DNA of 64,000 nucleotides from SZUA-320 sp963707875 (GTDB lineage: Bacteria; Gemmatimonadota; Gemmatimonadetes; Gemmatimonadales; GWC2-71-9), in NCBI GenBank assembly GCA_963707875.1, contig CAVPRU010000014.1, positions 1-64,000 of the forward strand. Reading direction: 5' to 3'. Under the pieces are notes generated by a model that saw nothing but the letters and a program-made list of their open reading frames with translations, was not told where the DNA came from and made no database searches. Made by a program: the position numbers and the translations under genes. Of this stretch, positions 16,695-25,326 are shown piece by piece (the stretch's first letter is position 1; each line of letters opens with the position of its first letter).

Positions 16695-18059
16695 ATGGCG
16701 CGCACGCGCTCGGTGTACCGCTGTGCGGAGTGCGGCCATGAACACGCGAAATGGGTTGGACGGTGCGAAGGGTGCGCCGCCTGGAATACCGTCGCCGAAG
16801 AACCCGTCGCACTTCCCCCCCGCACCGCGGGCCGTCTGCGCTCGACTCCCACTCGGCTGGGGCCGGTTCCCGTGGCACTCGGCTCGGTGGAGCGCTCCCG
16901 GCTGGTCCGATGGACTACCGGCATTCCTGAATTCGACTTTGTGCTGGGGGGCGGCATCGTCCCCGGGTCGCTCGCCCTGCTGGGCGGGGAGCCGGGGATC
17001 GGGAAGTCCACCCTGCTGCTGCAGGCGGTCGCCCGGCTCGAGGCCTCCGGAATCCGGGCGCTCTACGCCAGCGGCGAGGAGAGCCCCGAGCAGATCCGGC
17101 TCCGGGCCGACCGGCTCGCCGAATCGGCGGACAACGTGCTGGTGCTGGCCGAAACCCACCTCGAGTCGGTGCTCGCGGCCGCGGCTGCGGCCGATGCCCG
17201 GATCCTGGTGGTCGATTCCATCCAGACGATCTACACCGAATCCCTGGAAGGGGCCCCCGGCAGTGTGGGGCAGGTGCGGGAGTCTGCTGCGCTGCTGATG
17301 CGGTTCGCCAAGGCGAGCGGGGTGGCGGTGTTCCTGGTCGGTCACGTCACCAAGGGGGGGAACATCGCGGGCCCCAAGACGCTGGAACACATCGTGGACA
17401 CGGTGCTGTACTTCGAGGGCGAGTCGACGATGGACTTCCGGCTGCTCCGGGCGACCAAGAACCGCTTTGGTTCGGTCGATGAGCTCGGGGTCTTTACCAT
17501 GACCGGGCAGGGCCTGGAAGCGGTTCCCAATCCCTCGGCCGCGTTCCTGGGCGCCCGGGCCGATCGCACCGCCGGCACCGCCGTCACCGCCCTGATGGAG
17601 GGCTCCCGCCCGGTGCTGGTCGAAGTCCAGGCGCTGGCAGCACCGTCGGGGTACGGCACCCCGCAGCGGGTGGCGACCGGCCTCGATCCCAAACGGCTCG
17701 CGGTGCTGCTGGCGATCCTGGAACGGAGGGCCGGGGCGAGTTTCGCTTCTCAGGACGTCTTCGTGCAGGTCACCGGCGGGTTGCGATTGAACGAGCCGGG
17801 AGCGGATCTGGCGGTCGCCGCCGCCCTGCTCTCGAGTCTCCACAACCGGCCCACCGCCCCCGACGCGATCTACCTCGGCGAGTTGAGCCTGAGCGGCGAG
17901 ATCCGGCCGACCACCGCCCTGGACCGGCGGGTGATTGAAGCCGGCCGACTCGGGTTTCATCAGGTCTATGGTGCCTCCCGTGAGGCCCCAGCCCCCGCGG
18001 GTGTGACCCACCACGCTCTCCGGAGCATCGATGAGCTCGCCGGCACCCTCGCGGCGTGA
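16695..18059 (+). CDS. radA: DNA repair protein RadA
   Basis: The protein is 454 residues. The N-terminal zinc finger uses CAECGHEHAKWVGRCEGCAAW (two CxxC pairs). The ATPase core has GGEPGIGKSTLLLQ near residue 96 and the RadA-specific KNRFGSVDELGVF motif near 254. A Lon-like C-terminal domain follows (about 285-454). RadA is a hexameric branch-migration helicase in recombination. The Arg/Lys-rich start MARTRSVYRC is typical. The ispD start lies inside its last 29 bp. Confidence 0.95.
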   Translation: MARTRSVYRCAECGHEHAKWVGRCEGCAAWNTVAEEPVALPPRTAGRLRSTPTRLGPVPVALGSVERSRLVRWTTGIPEFDFVLGGGIVPGSLALLGGEPGIGKSTLLLQAVARLEASGIRALYASGEESPEQIRLRADRLAESADNVLVLAETHLESVLAAAAAADARILVVDSIQTIYTESLEGAPGSVGQVRESAALLMRFAKASGVAVFLVGHVTKGGNIAGPKTLEHIVDTVLYFEGESTMDFRLLRATKNRFGSVDELGVFTMTGQGLEAVPNPSAAFLGARADRTAGTAVTALMEGSRPVLVEVQALAAPSGYGTPQRVATGLDPKRLAVLLAILERRAGASFASQDVFVQVTGGLRLNEPGADLAVAAALLSSLHNRPTAPDAIYLGELSLSGEIRPTTALDRRVIEAGRLGFHQVYGASREAPAPAGVTHHALRSIDELAGTLAA

Positions 18060-18739
18060 CGTCGGGGCGATCGTGGTGGCCGCCGGTCGAGGCTCCCGAC
18101 TCGGTGGCGAGCCCAAGCAGTTCCGGCCGGTCGCCGGGGTGCCCCTCTTGCTCCGAGCCCTCCGACCGTTCCTGGCCCATCCGGAAGTTGGTCCGGTCGT
18201 GGCCGTCCTCCCCGCTGAGGCCGTGGCCGCTCCGCCGGACTGGCTCGCCGGGCTGACTCGGCGAGCGGCTCACCTTGATCGCCGGCGGTTTCGAGCGGGC
18301 CGACTCGGTGCGGGCCGGCCTCGCGGCTCTGCCTGCCGAATGCGACACCATTCTGATCCACGACGGAGCGCGTCCCTTTGTCTCCTCGGCGGTCATCGAC
18401 CAGATCATCGCCGAGGCGCGGGGCGGGCGAGGTGCGGTGGCGGCGTTTCCGATGCAGGACAGCGTGAAGCGGGGTGAGGCGAGCCCCGGGGGAGGGATCC
18501 GGATCGGGGGCACGGTCCCCCGGCACGACCTCTGGCGCGCCCAGACTCCCCAGGGGTTCCCCCGGCAGATGCTGCTCCGGGCCCATGCCGGCGGGGAGAG
18601 CGCGCTCGACGATGCCGAACTGGTCGAACGCCTGGGGGAGACGGTGATCCTGGTGCCCGACTCGCCCCACAATCTGAAGGTGACCACCGCGGACGATCTG
18701 CTCCTGGCCGAGGCGCTGGCCGGTCTGTTCCGGCCATGA
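18031..18739 (+). CDS. ispD: 2-C-methyl-D-erythritol 4-phosphate cytidylyltransferase (frameshift in assembly)
   Basis: This is the third step of the MEP isoprenoid pathway, transferring CMP from CTP to methylerythritol phosphate. The N-terminal nucleotide-binding part reads VVAAGRGSRLGGEPKQF. After a one-base insertion near 18259, the frame resumes with RLTLIAGGFERADSVRAGL, ILIHDGARPFVSS, RAQTPQGF and a final DDLLLAEAL. Total length about 235 residues, as expected. Without the indel both halves form one standard enzyme. The stop shares ATGA with the next gene. Confidence 0.88.
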
Positions 18740-19383
18740 TTCCGTTCCGACACGCCGCCGACGTCAGCCGGGCACTGCCGGTGATTCGGGATCACCTGGC
18801 GGGCGATGGTGTCCTGGCCTACCCGACCGAGACCGTCTACGGCCTGGGGACGGCACCGCGGGCTCAGGCACTCCAGTCACTGATCCGACTCAAGGGCCGT
18901 TCGCCCGACAAGCCCTTCCTGCTCCTGATCTCCAATCGCCGAATGGCGGAGGAGTACGGGTTGGTCTTCCTGCCGTCGGCCGATCTGCTGGCGAAGGCCT
19001 TCTGGCCCGGCCCCCTCACCCTGGTGCTTCCCGGCGGCGAGGGGCGGTTGCCCGATGAGCTTCGGGGGCCGGAGGGCGGCATCGCGGTCCGGCACACCGG
19101 ACATGCTCTGATGGCTGCGCTGGTGGCAGGGCTCGGGATGCCGGTGACCTCTACCTCGGCCAACCGACCCGGATCCCCACCGTCGCCTGGCCCCGACCGG
19201 ATCGCCGAGGTGTTTGCCGATGAAATCGCCGACGGCCGACTGCTGGTGCTCGATGGCGGAGCGCTGGGGAATGTGCCACCCTCCACGGTGGTCGACTGCA
19301 CCCAGCGGCTTCCGCGAATGATCCGGGATGGAGCCCTCCCGCGAGCCGAACTCCGCCGGGCCGTGGGTCGGCTGGCGCCCTGA
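18736..19383 (+). CDS. Threonylcarbamoyl-AMP synthase (TsaC/Sua5/YrdC family)
   Basis: The protein is 215 residues, the short form without the Sua5 C-terminal domain. It makes threonylcarbamoyl-AMP from Thr, bicarbonate and ATP for the t6A37 modification of ANN-decoding tRNAs. Seen in order: YPTETVYGLG (24-33), KGRSPDKPFLLLI, FWPGPLTLVLP, VRHTGH and PVTSTSANRPGSPP. These form the basic RNA/ATP cleft. It is coupled to ispD by a 4-bp overlap and followed 10 bp later by a phosphatase gene. Confidence 0.92.
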   Translation: MIPFRHAADVSRALPVIRDHLAGDGVLAYPTETVYGLGTAPRAQALQSLIRLKGRSPDKPFLLLISNRRMAEEYGLVFLPSADLLAKAFWPGPLTLVLPGGEGRLPDELRGPEGGIAVRHTGHALMAALVAGLGMPVTSTSANRPGSPPSPGPDRIAEVFADEIADGRLLVLDGGALGNVPPSTVVDCTQRLPRMIRDGALPRAELRRAVGRLAP

Positions 19384-19393
19384 GAGGCTGATC

Positions 19394-19852
19394 ATGCATG
19401 TCCTGTTCGTCTGCTCGGGAAACACCTGCCGGAGCCCCCTCGCGGAGGTCGCCTTCCGGCGGCTGCTCCATGAGGCCGGGCGCTCGGACATCACCGTCTC
19501 CTCGGCCGGCACCGGGGCGTACAACGGGTCCCCAGCCTCGGAGGGAACGTTCCTGGTGGGACTGGAGGAGGGGTTGGACCTGTCGGCCCACCGGGCCCGG
19601 CTGCTGGACGAGAAGCTGGTCGCCGAGGCGGATCTGATTCTGACGATGGCCCGGGGTCACCACACTCGAGTCTGTCGCCTTGGTGGCGAGGGACGGGTCT
19701 GGCTGCTCGGCGACTATGCCGGAACGGTCGAGCCGGTTGAGGTTCGCGATCCGTTCGGGGGAGAGGTCTCCGTCTATCGGGATACCCTGGAGCAACTCAC
19801 CGGGTTGCTGACCGCTGCCCGAGACCGCCTGCTCGCCGAGCACCCCGCATGA
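19394..19852 (+). CDS. Low-molecular-weight protein-tyrosine-phosphatase family protein
   Basis: The protein is 152 residues, full length for the family. The P-loop CSGNTCRS (Cys7, Arg13) is followed by EVRDPFGG near residue 120, carrying the catalytic general-acid Asp. These enzymes act in the cytosol on phosphotyrosine or, in relatives, on protein arginine phosphate or arsenate. Gram-positive YwlE-like enzymes are often next to Sua5-type genes, as here, so arginine phosphatase activity is a fair alternative. ATG 19394 is chosen because the P-loop must lie near the N-terminus. The stop overlaps aroE by ATGA. Confidence 0.85.
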   Translation: MHVLFVCSGNTCRSPLAEVAFRRLLHEAGRSDITVSSAGTGAYNGSPASEGTFLVGLEEGLDLSAHRARLLDEKLVAEADLILTMARGHHTRVCRLGGEGRVWLLGDYAGTVEPVEVRDPFGGEVSVYRDTLEQLTGLLTAARDRLLAEHPA

Positions 19853-20647
19853 CCCCGTCCGGTCGGACCCGGGTTTTTGCCATTCTGGGCGACCCGGTGG
19901 CCCATTCGCTGTCGCCCGCGATGCACAATGCCGCCTTCCGGATGCTCGGTCTCGATGCGGTGTACGTCGCGCTTCGCACCTCGCCCGAGGAGGTTGGCGG
20001 ACTTGATGCGATCGCTGGCCGCCGCGGGAGGCGGGGGCAACGTGACAGTCCCGTACAAGTTCACGGCCGCGGAACGGGTGGACGAGATGCGCGGCCCGCT
20101 TCCCGGGACGTGCAACACCTTCTGGGCGGACGGCGACCAGCTGGTCGGCGACAATACCGACGTGACCGGCGTCCTGGATGGCCTGGCCGCGCTTGAGGCT
20201 CCCGCGACCAGCTGGCTCCTGCTCGGCACCGGCGGTTCCAGCCAGGCCGTCCTGGCCGCCGCGCGCGAGCGCGGGGCCCGGGTGGCGGTGCGGTCGCGAT
20301 CGACCGATCGGATGGTCGCGACGCAGGCGAGGATGGCCGAGCTGGGAGTCGGCCTCGCCACCCCTGAGGAGTGTCAGGTGGTGATCAATGCCACTCCACT
20401 GGGGCTTTCCCCCGATGACCCGCTTCCGCTGACGCCGTTCGAGGCTCCCGACGTCGGGTGGGCCCTGGACCTGGTGTATGCGTCAGGTGCCACGCCTTTT
20501 GTGCAGGCCTTCCGAGAGCGGGGGGTTCGCGCGGCGGATGGCCGTGGCGTGCTGGTGGCCCAGGGCACGGCCGCCTTCGAGCGGTGGTTCGGGCGCCGGG
20601 CCCCGCGCGACGTCATGCGGGCCGCGGTCGATGCCGCGCTGGGCTGA
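19849..20647 (+). CDS. aroE: Shikimate dehydrogenase (frameshift in assembly)
   Basis: It reduces 3-dehydroshikimate to shikimate with NADPH in aromatic amino acid synthesis. The N-terminal part reads FAILGDPVAHSLSPAMHNAAF with the substrate-binding SLS. An extra T near 20003 shifts frame before LMRSLAAAGGGGNVTVPYKF, where the catalytic Lys sits. Then come GTCNTFW, DNTDVTGVLDGL, GTGGSSQAV (NADP loop) and INATPLGL. Length after correction is 265 residues. The NADP-binding basic residue after the second strand fits RSRSTDRM. It overlaps comF by 17 bp. Confidence 0.9.
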
Positions 20648-21389
20648 ACTTCACACGTCGCTCCAGGCGGCGGAGCGCTGGTTCCTCCCCGGCGAGTGCC
20701 TCCTGTGCCAACGACCGGTCCCGGCTGACGGCGATCCCCTGATCTGCTCACTCTGCCGACTCCGCTGGCCGATGGTGACACCGCCCTGGTGCTCCCGCTG
20801 CGGGCAGCCGGTCGATCGCGACATCGAGTGCCGGCTCTGTCTGGACTGGCCGGTGGGGTTTGGCACGGTCCGCAGCGCGGTCTGGTTGACCGGCAGCGCG
20901 AGGGCCGCGGTGCATCACCTGAAGTACGGGGGCTGGCATCGGACCACCGAAGCGATGGCCGTGGCGATGCGGACGCTCACCCCGCTGACCGGAACCCCGG
21001 TGCTGGTTCCGGTCCCGCTCGGGAGGGCTCGGCGCCGGGAGCGCGGTTATAATCAGTGCGATCACCTGGCATCGGCGATTGCCGTACAGACCGGAGGCCG
21101 GGTCCGGCTCGACCTGCTGGAGCGGTCCCGCGAGACCGCCCGCCAGACCGGACTGCACCCGGATGCCCGACGGTCCAACACCGACGGCGCCTTCCGGGCC
21201 GGCAGGATGGCTCCTGGCGCTCGCCTGGTGCTGGTGGACGACGTCTTCACCACCGGGGCCACGCTGGTCGGCGCCGCGGCCGCCTTGCTGGCCGCCGGAG
21301 CCCAGCAGGTGGATGCGGTGACCTTTGCCCGGGCGCGGCGCCCGCTCGATGACGACGTGGCCACGCTGCCCCTCACTGTCGACTCGTAG
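20631..21389 (+). CDS. comF: ComF family phosphoribosyltransferase-like protein
   Basis: The protein is 252 residues. An N-terminal zinc region has four CxxC-type pairs (CLLC, CSLC, CSRC, CRLC within about residues 23-75). The C-terminal PRTase domain has ERGYNQCDHLA and the PRPP loop VLVDDVFTTGATL near residue 203. ComF proteins act in DNA uptake and transformation, and relatives in replication restart; the enzymatic reaction is not settled. ATG 20631 lies inside aroE and gives a normal-length protein; the longer open frame upstream is a shadow of aroE. Confidence 0.88.
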   Translation: MPRWAELHTSLQAAERWFLPGECLLCQRPVPADGDPLICSLCRLRWPMVTPPWCSRCGQPVDRDIECRLCLDWPVGFGTVRSAVWLTGSARAAVHHLKYGGWHRTTEAMAVAMRTLTPLTGTPVLVPVPLGRARRRERGYNQCDHLASAIAVQTGGRVRLDLLERSRETARQTGLHPDARRSNTDGAFRAGRMAPGARLVLVDDVFTTGATLVGAAAALLAAGAQQVDAVTFARARRPLDDDVATLPLTVDS

Positions 21390-21402
21390 CACGGGAATCA
21401 GA

Positions 21403-22413
21403 ATGACAACACGCATCGCGATCAACGGATTCGGACGGATCGGCCGGAATGTGGTTCGGGCGGCCCATCGGCTCGGAGTCACCGACCTCGAACTGGTGGC
21501 GGTGAACGACCTGACCGATGCGGCGACCCTGGCGCACCTGCTGAAGTACGACTCGATCCACGGCCGCTTCACCGGGACTGCGGAGGTCTCGGGGCAGGGC
21601 CTCGTCATCAACGGCAAGCCGGTCCAGGTGCTGGCGGAGCGGAATCCGGCGGCGCTGCCGTGGAAGGAGCTGGGGATCGACCTGGTGCTCGAATCGACCG
21701 GCCGCTTCACCGACCGGGACAGCGCGGCCAAGCATCTCGAGGCCGGCGCCAGGCGGGTCATCATCTCGGCGCCCGGCAAGAAGGAAGACATCACGATCGT
21801 CTACGGGGTCAACCACACCGATTTCGATCCCGCCCGGCATTTCGTGCTCAGCAACGCCAGCTGCACCACCAACTGTCTGGTGCCGGTGGTGAAGGTCATT
21901 CTGCAGGAGTTCGGCTTCGTCCGGGGGTACATGACCACCGTGCACTCCTACACCAACGACCAGAGCATTCTCGATCTCCCCCACAAGGACCTCCGACGGG
22001 CCCGCGCCGCCGCGATGTCGATCATCCCGACCAGCACCGGCGCCGCCAAGGCCACCGCGCTGGTCATCCCGGAACTGAAGGGGAAGATCGACGGCGTGGC
22101 CCTCCGGGTGCCCACCTCCGATGTCTCCATCGTGGAGCTGATCTGCGAGGTCGGCAAGCCCACCACCGCCGAGGCCGTGAACGCGGCGTTCAAAGCGGCG
22201 GCCGCGGGCGCGCTGAATGGGGTGCTCGACGTGAGTGATGAACCCCTGGTGAGCGTGGACTACGTGGGCAACCTGTTCTCCAGCACCGTCGATGCTCTCT
22301 CGACCGCAGTCGTGGACGGCACCATGGTCCATGTTTCCAGCTGGTATGACAACGAGATGGGATACTCCGCGCGCTGCGTGGATCTGATGCGGTACCTGGC
22401 CAGCCGGGGCTGA
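21403..22413 (+). CDS. gap: Glyceraldehyde-3-phosphate dehydrogenase, type I
   Basis: The protein is 336 residues. It oxidises glyceraldehyde-3-phosphate with NAD and phosphate in glycolysis. NAD loop INGFGRIGRNV, Asp36 after the second strand (NAD preference), catalytic SNASCTTNC with Cys154, and C-terminal SWYDNEMGYS are all present. It opens a gap-pgk-tpiA cluster: its last base is the first base of the pgk ATG (TGATG). Confidence 0.96.
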   Translation: MTTRIAINGFGRIGRNVVRAAHRLGVTDLELVAVNDLTDAATLAHLLKYDSIHGRFTGTAEVSGQGLVINGKPVQVLAERNPAALPWKELGIDLVLESTGRFTDRDSAAKHLEAGARRVIISAPGKKEDITIVYGVNHTDFDPARHFVLSNASCTTNCLVPVVKVILQEFGFVRGYMTTVHSYTNDQSILDLPHKDLRRARAAAMSIIPTSTGAAKATALVIPELKGKIDGVALRVPTSDVSIVELICEVGKPTTAEAVNAAFKAAAAGALNGVLDVSDEPLVSVDYVGNLFSSTVDALSTAVVDGTMVHVSSWYDNEMGYSARCVDLMRYLASRG

Positions 22414-23610
22414 TGCCCAAGCGGACTCTGGCGTCGCTCGACCCCGCCCGGCTGGATGGCGAGCGGGCGCTGGTCCGGGTCGACTTCAACTGCCCGATTC
22501 AGGACGGCGCCGTGACCGACGCCACCCGGATTCGAGGCGGCGCTGCCGACCATTCGGCATCTCACCGAACGGGGCGCCCGGGCGATCCTCTGCTCCCATC
22601 TGGGTCGCCCGAAGGGCAAGCCCGACCCGCGATTCAGCCTCCGGCCCGTGGCCCGCGAACTGGAACGGCTGCTCGGTGCCCCGATCACCTTCCTGGAGGA
22701 TCCCCGGGCCCCGGAGACGGTGACCGCGATCCGGCGACTCCCCCGTGGAGCGGTGGCCCTGCTGGAGAACACCCGGTTTGATCCTGGTGAGGAAGCCAAC
22801 GATCCGGAACTCGCCCGGAGCTACGCGGCCCTCGGGGAACTCTACGTCAACGACGCCTTCGGGGCGGCCCATCGGGCCCATGCGACCACCGAGGGAGTGG
22901 CCCACCTCCTCAAGCCCGCGGTGGCCGGGTTCCTGATGGAACTCGAACTGCGCTACCTCGGCGAGGCGCTCGGGAATCCCCGCCGGCCCTTCATCTCGAT
23001 CCTGGGTGGAGCCAAGATCTCCGGGAAGATCGAGTTGATCGACGCCATGCTTCCCAAGGTGGACCGGATCCTGGTGGGGGGCGCGATGGCCTGTACGTTT
23101 TTCCGGGCCATGGGTCTGGAGACCGGGACCTCGCTGGTGGAAGCAGACCTGGTCGGGCTGGCCGGGGAACTGATGAAGCGAGCCGGGGACAAGCTCCTGC
23201 TGCCCGACCGGCGGCGTGGTAGGGCAGACGATCGCCGTCGGACACGCCGACCCGCACGGTGTCACGGGACGCCATTCCCCCCGGCTGGGCGATGTATGAC
23301 ATCGACCCAGGCGAGCGCCGAGCGGTTTGCCCAGGAGATTCGCGGCGCGGCCACGGTGGTCTGGAACGGGCCCATGGGCGTCTTTGAGACCCCTCCGTTC
23401 GACCAGGGTACTTTGACCATTGCGCGGGCGATGGCGGAGGCCACCGCCGCGGGGGCGGTGACCATCGTGGGTGGAGGCGATTCGGCGGCCGCGGTGGCCC
23501 GGGCCGGCGTGGCCGACCGGGTCACCCATGTGTCTACTGGCGGCGGGGCGTCTCTCGAATTCCTCGAGGGAAGGGAATTGCCGGGGGTGGCCGCCCTCGA
23601 CGACATCTGA
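22413..23610 (+). CDS. pgk: Phosphoglycerate kinase (several frameshifts in assembly)
   Basis: It transfers phosphate from 1,3-bisphosphoglycerate to ADP. Residues LDGERALVRVDFNCPIQDG open the N-domain. An extra G near 22536 shifts frame before the ILCSHLGRPKGKP segment. The long middle part is intact from ARELERLLGAPITF through FISILGGAKISGKIELI and GGAMACTFF. Between about 23205 and 23320 the frame changes again several times (conserved DAIPPGWAMYDID is out of frame), then returns for FAQEIRGAATVVWNGPMGVFE and IVGGGDSAAAV. Expected length is about 398 residues. Clustered indels suggest a low-quality patch rather than loss of an essential enzyme. Confidence 0.88.
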
Positions 23611-23621
23611 AGCCGAGAGCC

Positions 23622-24884
23622 ATGACGATCTTCGCCGCGAACTGGAAACTCCATCTGTCGCCTGACGAAGCCAGGGCGTTTGTCGCCCGGTGCCTGCCAC
23701 AGGTGCCCCCGCGCGCCGGCCGGACGATCGCGTTCTTCCCGACGGCCGTCAGCCTTGAAGCCACGGCCAAGGCGCTGGCCGGACGGCAGGACGTGACCGT
23801 CGGTGCCCAGGACGTCTACTGGGAGCCCAAGGGAGCCTTCACCGGGGCGACCAGTCCGGTGCTGGCGGCCGGGGCTGGGGCGACGGCGGCGCTCATCGGC
23901 CATTCGGAGCGGCGGCATGTGTTCGGGGAGTCCGACCACGAGGTGCGGCGCAAGCTGGTGGCCGTTCTGGCGGCCGGACTGCGGCCATTTCTCTGCGTGG
24001 GTGAGACACTGGCACAGCGCGAGGCGGGAACGACCGATCAGGTGGTGGTGGGGCAACTGAAGGCGGCGTGTGCCGGGGTTGGGGCCGCCGGAATGGCACG
24101 CCTGGTCCTGGCCTATGAGCCGGTCTGGGCCATCGGGACCGGCCGGAATGCGACCCCGGAGGATGCCGCGGCGGTGCATGCGGTGCTGTCCCGGGCCCTG
24201 GCCGAGCTCGGTGGCCCCGAGGCGCCGGTGATTTACGGTGGCAGTGTCAACCCAGCCAATGCCAGGGCGCTGCTCAGTCGCCCGGAAATCCACGGCGTGC
24301 TGGTGGGTGGGGCCAGTCTGGACCCGGACACCTGGGCCCGGCTCATTGCCGAAGGAGACGAGGACCACGTCCTCCGGAACCTCCCTACCAAGCGGGTGGA
24401 GGCGGACGAGATTTGGGCCTTTGTCGGGGCGAAGCAGAAGCGGGCACAGCGAGACGGGGATGGGGACGTCTGGACCTTCACCGCCATTGATGCCGACTCC
24501 AAGCTGATGATCTCCTGGCTGGTCGGCGAGCGGAACGCGGAAGCCGCGACGGCCTTCATGCAGGACGTGGCCTCCCGGCTGGCGCACCGGGTCCAGTTGA
24601 CCACCGATGGTCACAGCATGTACCTCACGGCGGTCGAGCGAGCTTTCGGCTGGAACGGGGTGGACTTCGCGCAACTGGTCAAGTCCTACGGGCACGCCGA
24701 GGGCACCGAAGGCCAGCGGCGATACTCTCCCCCGGTCTGCACCGGGGCCACCAAGCACTGGGTGATGGGGAAACCCGACGAGACCCTGGTCTCGACCAGC
24801 TACGTCGAGCGGTCGAACCTCACCCTCCGGATGCAACAGCGCCGGTTTACCCGGCTGACCAACGCCGCCGGCCCCACCAGTTGA
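23622..24884 (+). CDS. tpiA: Triosephosphate isomerase fused in frame to an IS1-like transposase remnant
   Basis: Residues 1 to about 245 are a complete TIM: NWKLH with the active-site Lys, IGHSERRHVFGE with the His, AYEPVWAIGTG with the Glu, GGSVNPAN and GVLVGGASLDPDTWARLI. Where TIM should stop, the frame runs on into about 175 residues of IS1-family DDE transposase: VEADEIWAFVGAKQKR, DVWTFTAIDADSKLMISWLVG, RVQLTTDGHSMYL, YVERSNLTLRMQQRRFTRLTNA. Its N-terminal DNA-binding part and C-terminal tail are missing. The TIM half can fold normally; whether the tail is made, cut or harmful is unknown. A stop lost to an IS insertion followed by partial deletion explains it best; a misassembly is the other option. 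Confidence 0.85.
   Translation: MTIFAANWKLHLSPDEARAFVARCLPQVPPRAGRTIAFFPTAVSLEATAKALAGRQDVTVGAQDVYWEPKGAFTGATSPVLAAGAGATAALIGHSERRHVFGESDHEVRRKLVAVLAAGLRPFLCVGETLAQREAGTTDQVVVGQLKAACAGVGAAGMARLVLAYEPVWAIGTGRNATPEDAAAVHAVLSRALAELGGPEAPVIYGGSVNPANARALLSRPEIHGVLVGGASLDPDTWARLIAEGDEDHVLRNLPTKRVEADEIWAFVGAKQKRAQRDGDGDVWTFTAIDADSKLMISWLVGERNAEAATAFMQDVASRLAHRVQLTTDGHSMYLTAVERAFGWNGVDFAQLVKSYGHAEGTEGQRRYSPPVCTGATKHWVMGKPDETLVSTSYVERSNLTLRMQQRRFTRLTNAAGPTS
24358..24884 (+). mobile_element. IS1-family transposase fragment between tpiA and secG
   Basis: This coding fragment spans only the DDE core, from just before VEADEIW to RFTRLTNA, and lacks both element ends, so it cannot move. No inverted repeats could be matched. 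Composition is like the neighbours, suggesting an old insertion or a donor of similar base usage. Its TGA (24882-24884) lies within the -35 box of the predicted secG promoter. Confidence 0.7.
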
Positions 24885-24909
24885 TCGGCCGGGCGAGTGC
24901 CACTAGCTT
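24881..24909 (+). promoter_or_regulatory. Predicted promoter for secG-carA
   Basis: TTGATC (24881-24886), a 17-nt spacer and TAGCTT (24904-24909). The start site near 24917 would give a 22-nt leader to ATG 24939. A small inverted repeat, CTAGC/GCTAG (24903-24907 and 24914-24918), overlaps the -10 box. The -35 box contains the stop codon of the transposase fragment. Confidence 0.5.
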
Positions 24910-24938
24910 TGAAGGCTAGCTCCTTCTCGGACAACGAC

Positions 24939-25298
24939 ATGTACATCTTTCTGCTGACTCTACTGGTGATCGACGGACTGCTGCTCTCTCTGGTCGTGCT
25001 GCTTCAGGCAGGCCAGGGTGGGGGCTTGGCCAGCCTTGGTGGGGGGACCACTGACAAGGTGCTCGGCGGCCGTCAGGCCACCAACTTCCTGACCCAGGCC
25101 TCCTGGAGCCTCGGTGCCGGTCTGCTGGTCCTTTCCCTGATGCTCAGCATCGTGTCCGGGCGGCAGCCCGGCGGATTGACCGACGTCCAGCGTCAACTCC
25201 AAACCGGCCCGCAGACGGTCCCGCAGGTACCGCTCAACCTCGAGGGCGGGGCCCCACCCCCCGCCGCACCCACCCCACCGCCCGACGGGACGCCGTGA
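24939..25298 (+). CDS. secG: Preprotein translocase subunit SecG
   Basis: The protein is 119 residues. Two membrane helices (about 2-22 and 55-75) flank the conserved loop LQAGQGGGLASLGGG. The C-terminal 45 residues are Pro/Gln/Gly-rich and likely disordered, longer than in E. coli. SecG assists SecYEG-driven protein export. ATG 24939 places the first helix at the N-terminus; an earlier in-frame start at 24897 would overlap the promoter. Confidence 0.85.
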   Translation: MYIFLLTLLVIDGLLLSLVVLLQAGQGGGLASLGGGTTDKVLGGRQATNFLTQASWSLGAGLLVLSLMLSIVSGRQPGGLTDVQRQLQTGPQTVPQVPLNLEGGAPPPAAPTPPPDGTP

Positions 25299-25326
25299 GC
25301 CAGCAGCATGACGACGGGGTGACCTG

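Noticed and set aside
16293..18116. Minus-strand open frame of 607 codons opposite dnaB and radA
   Set aside because: It is a composition-driven shadow; both plus-strand genes have complete motifs.
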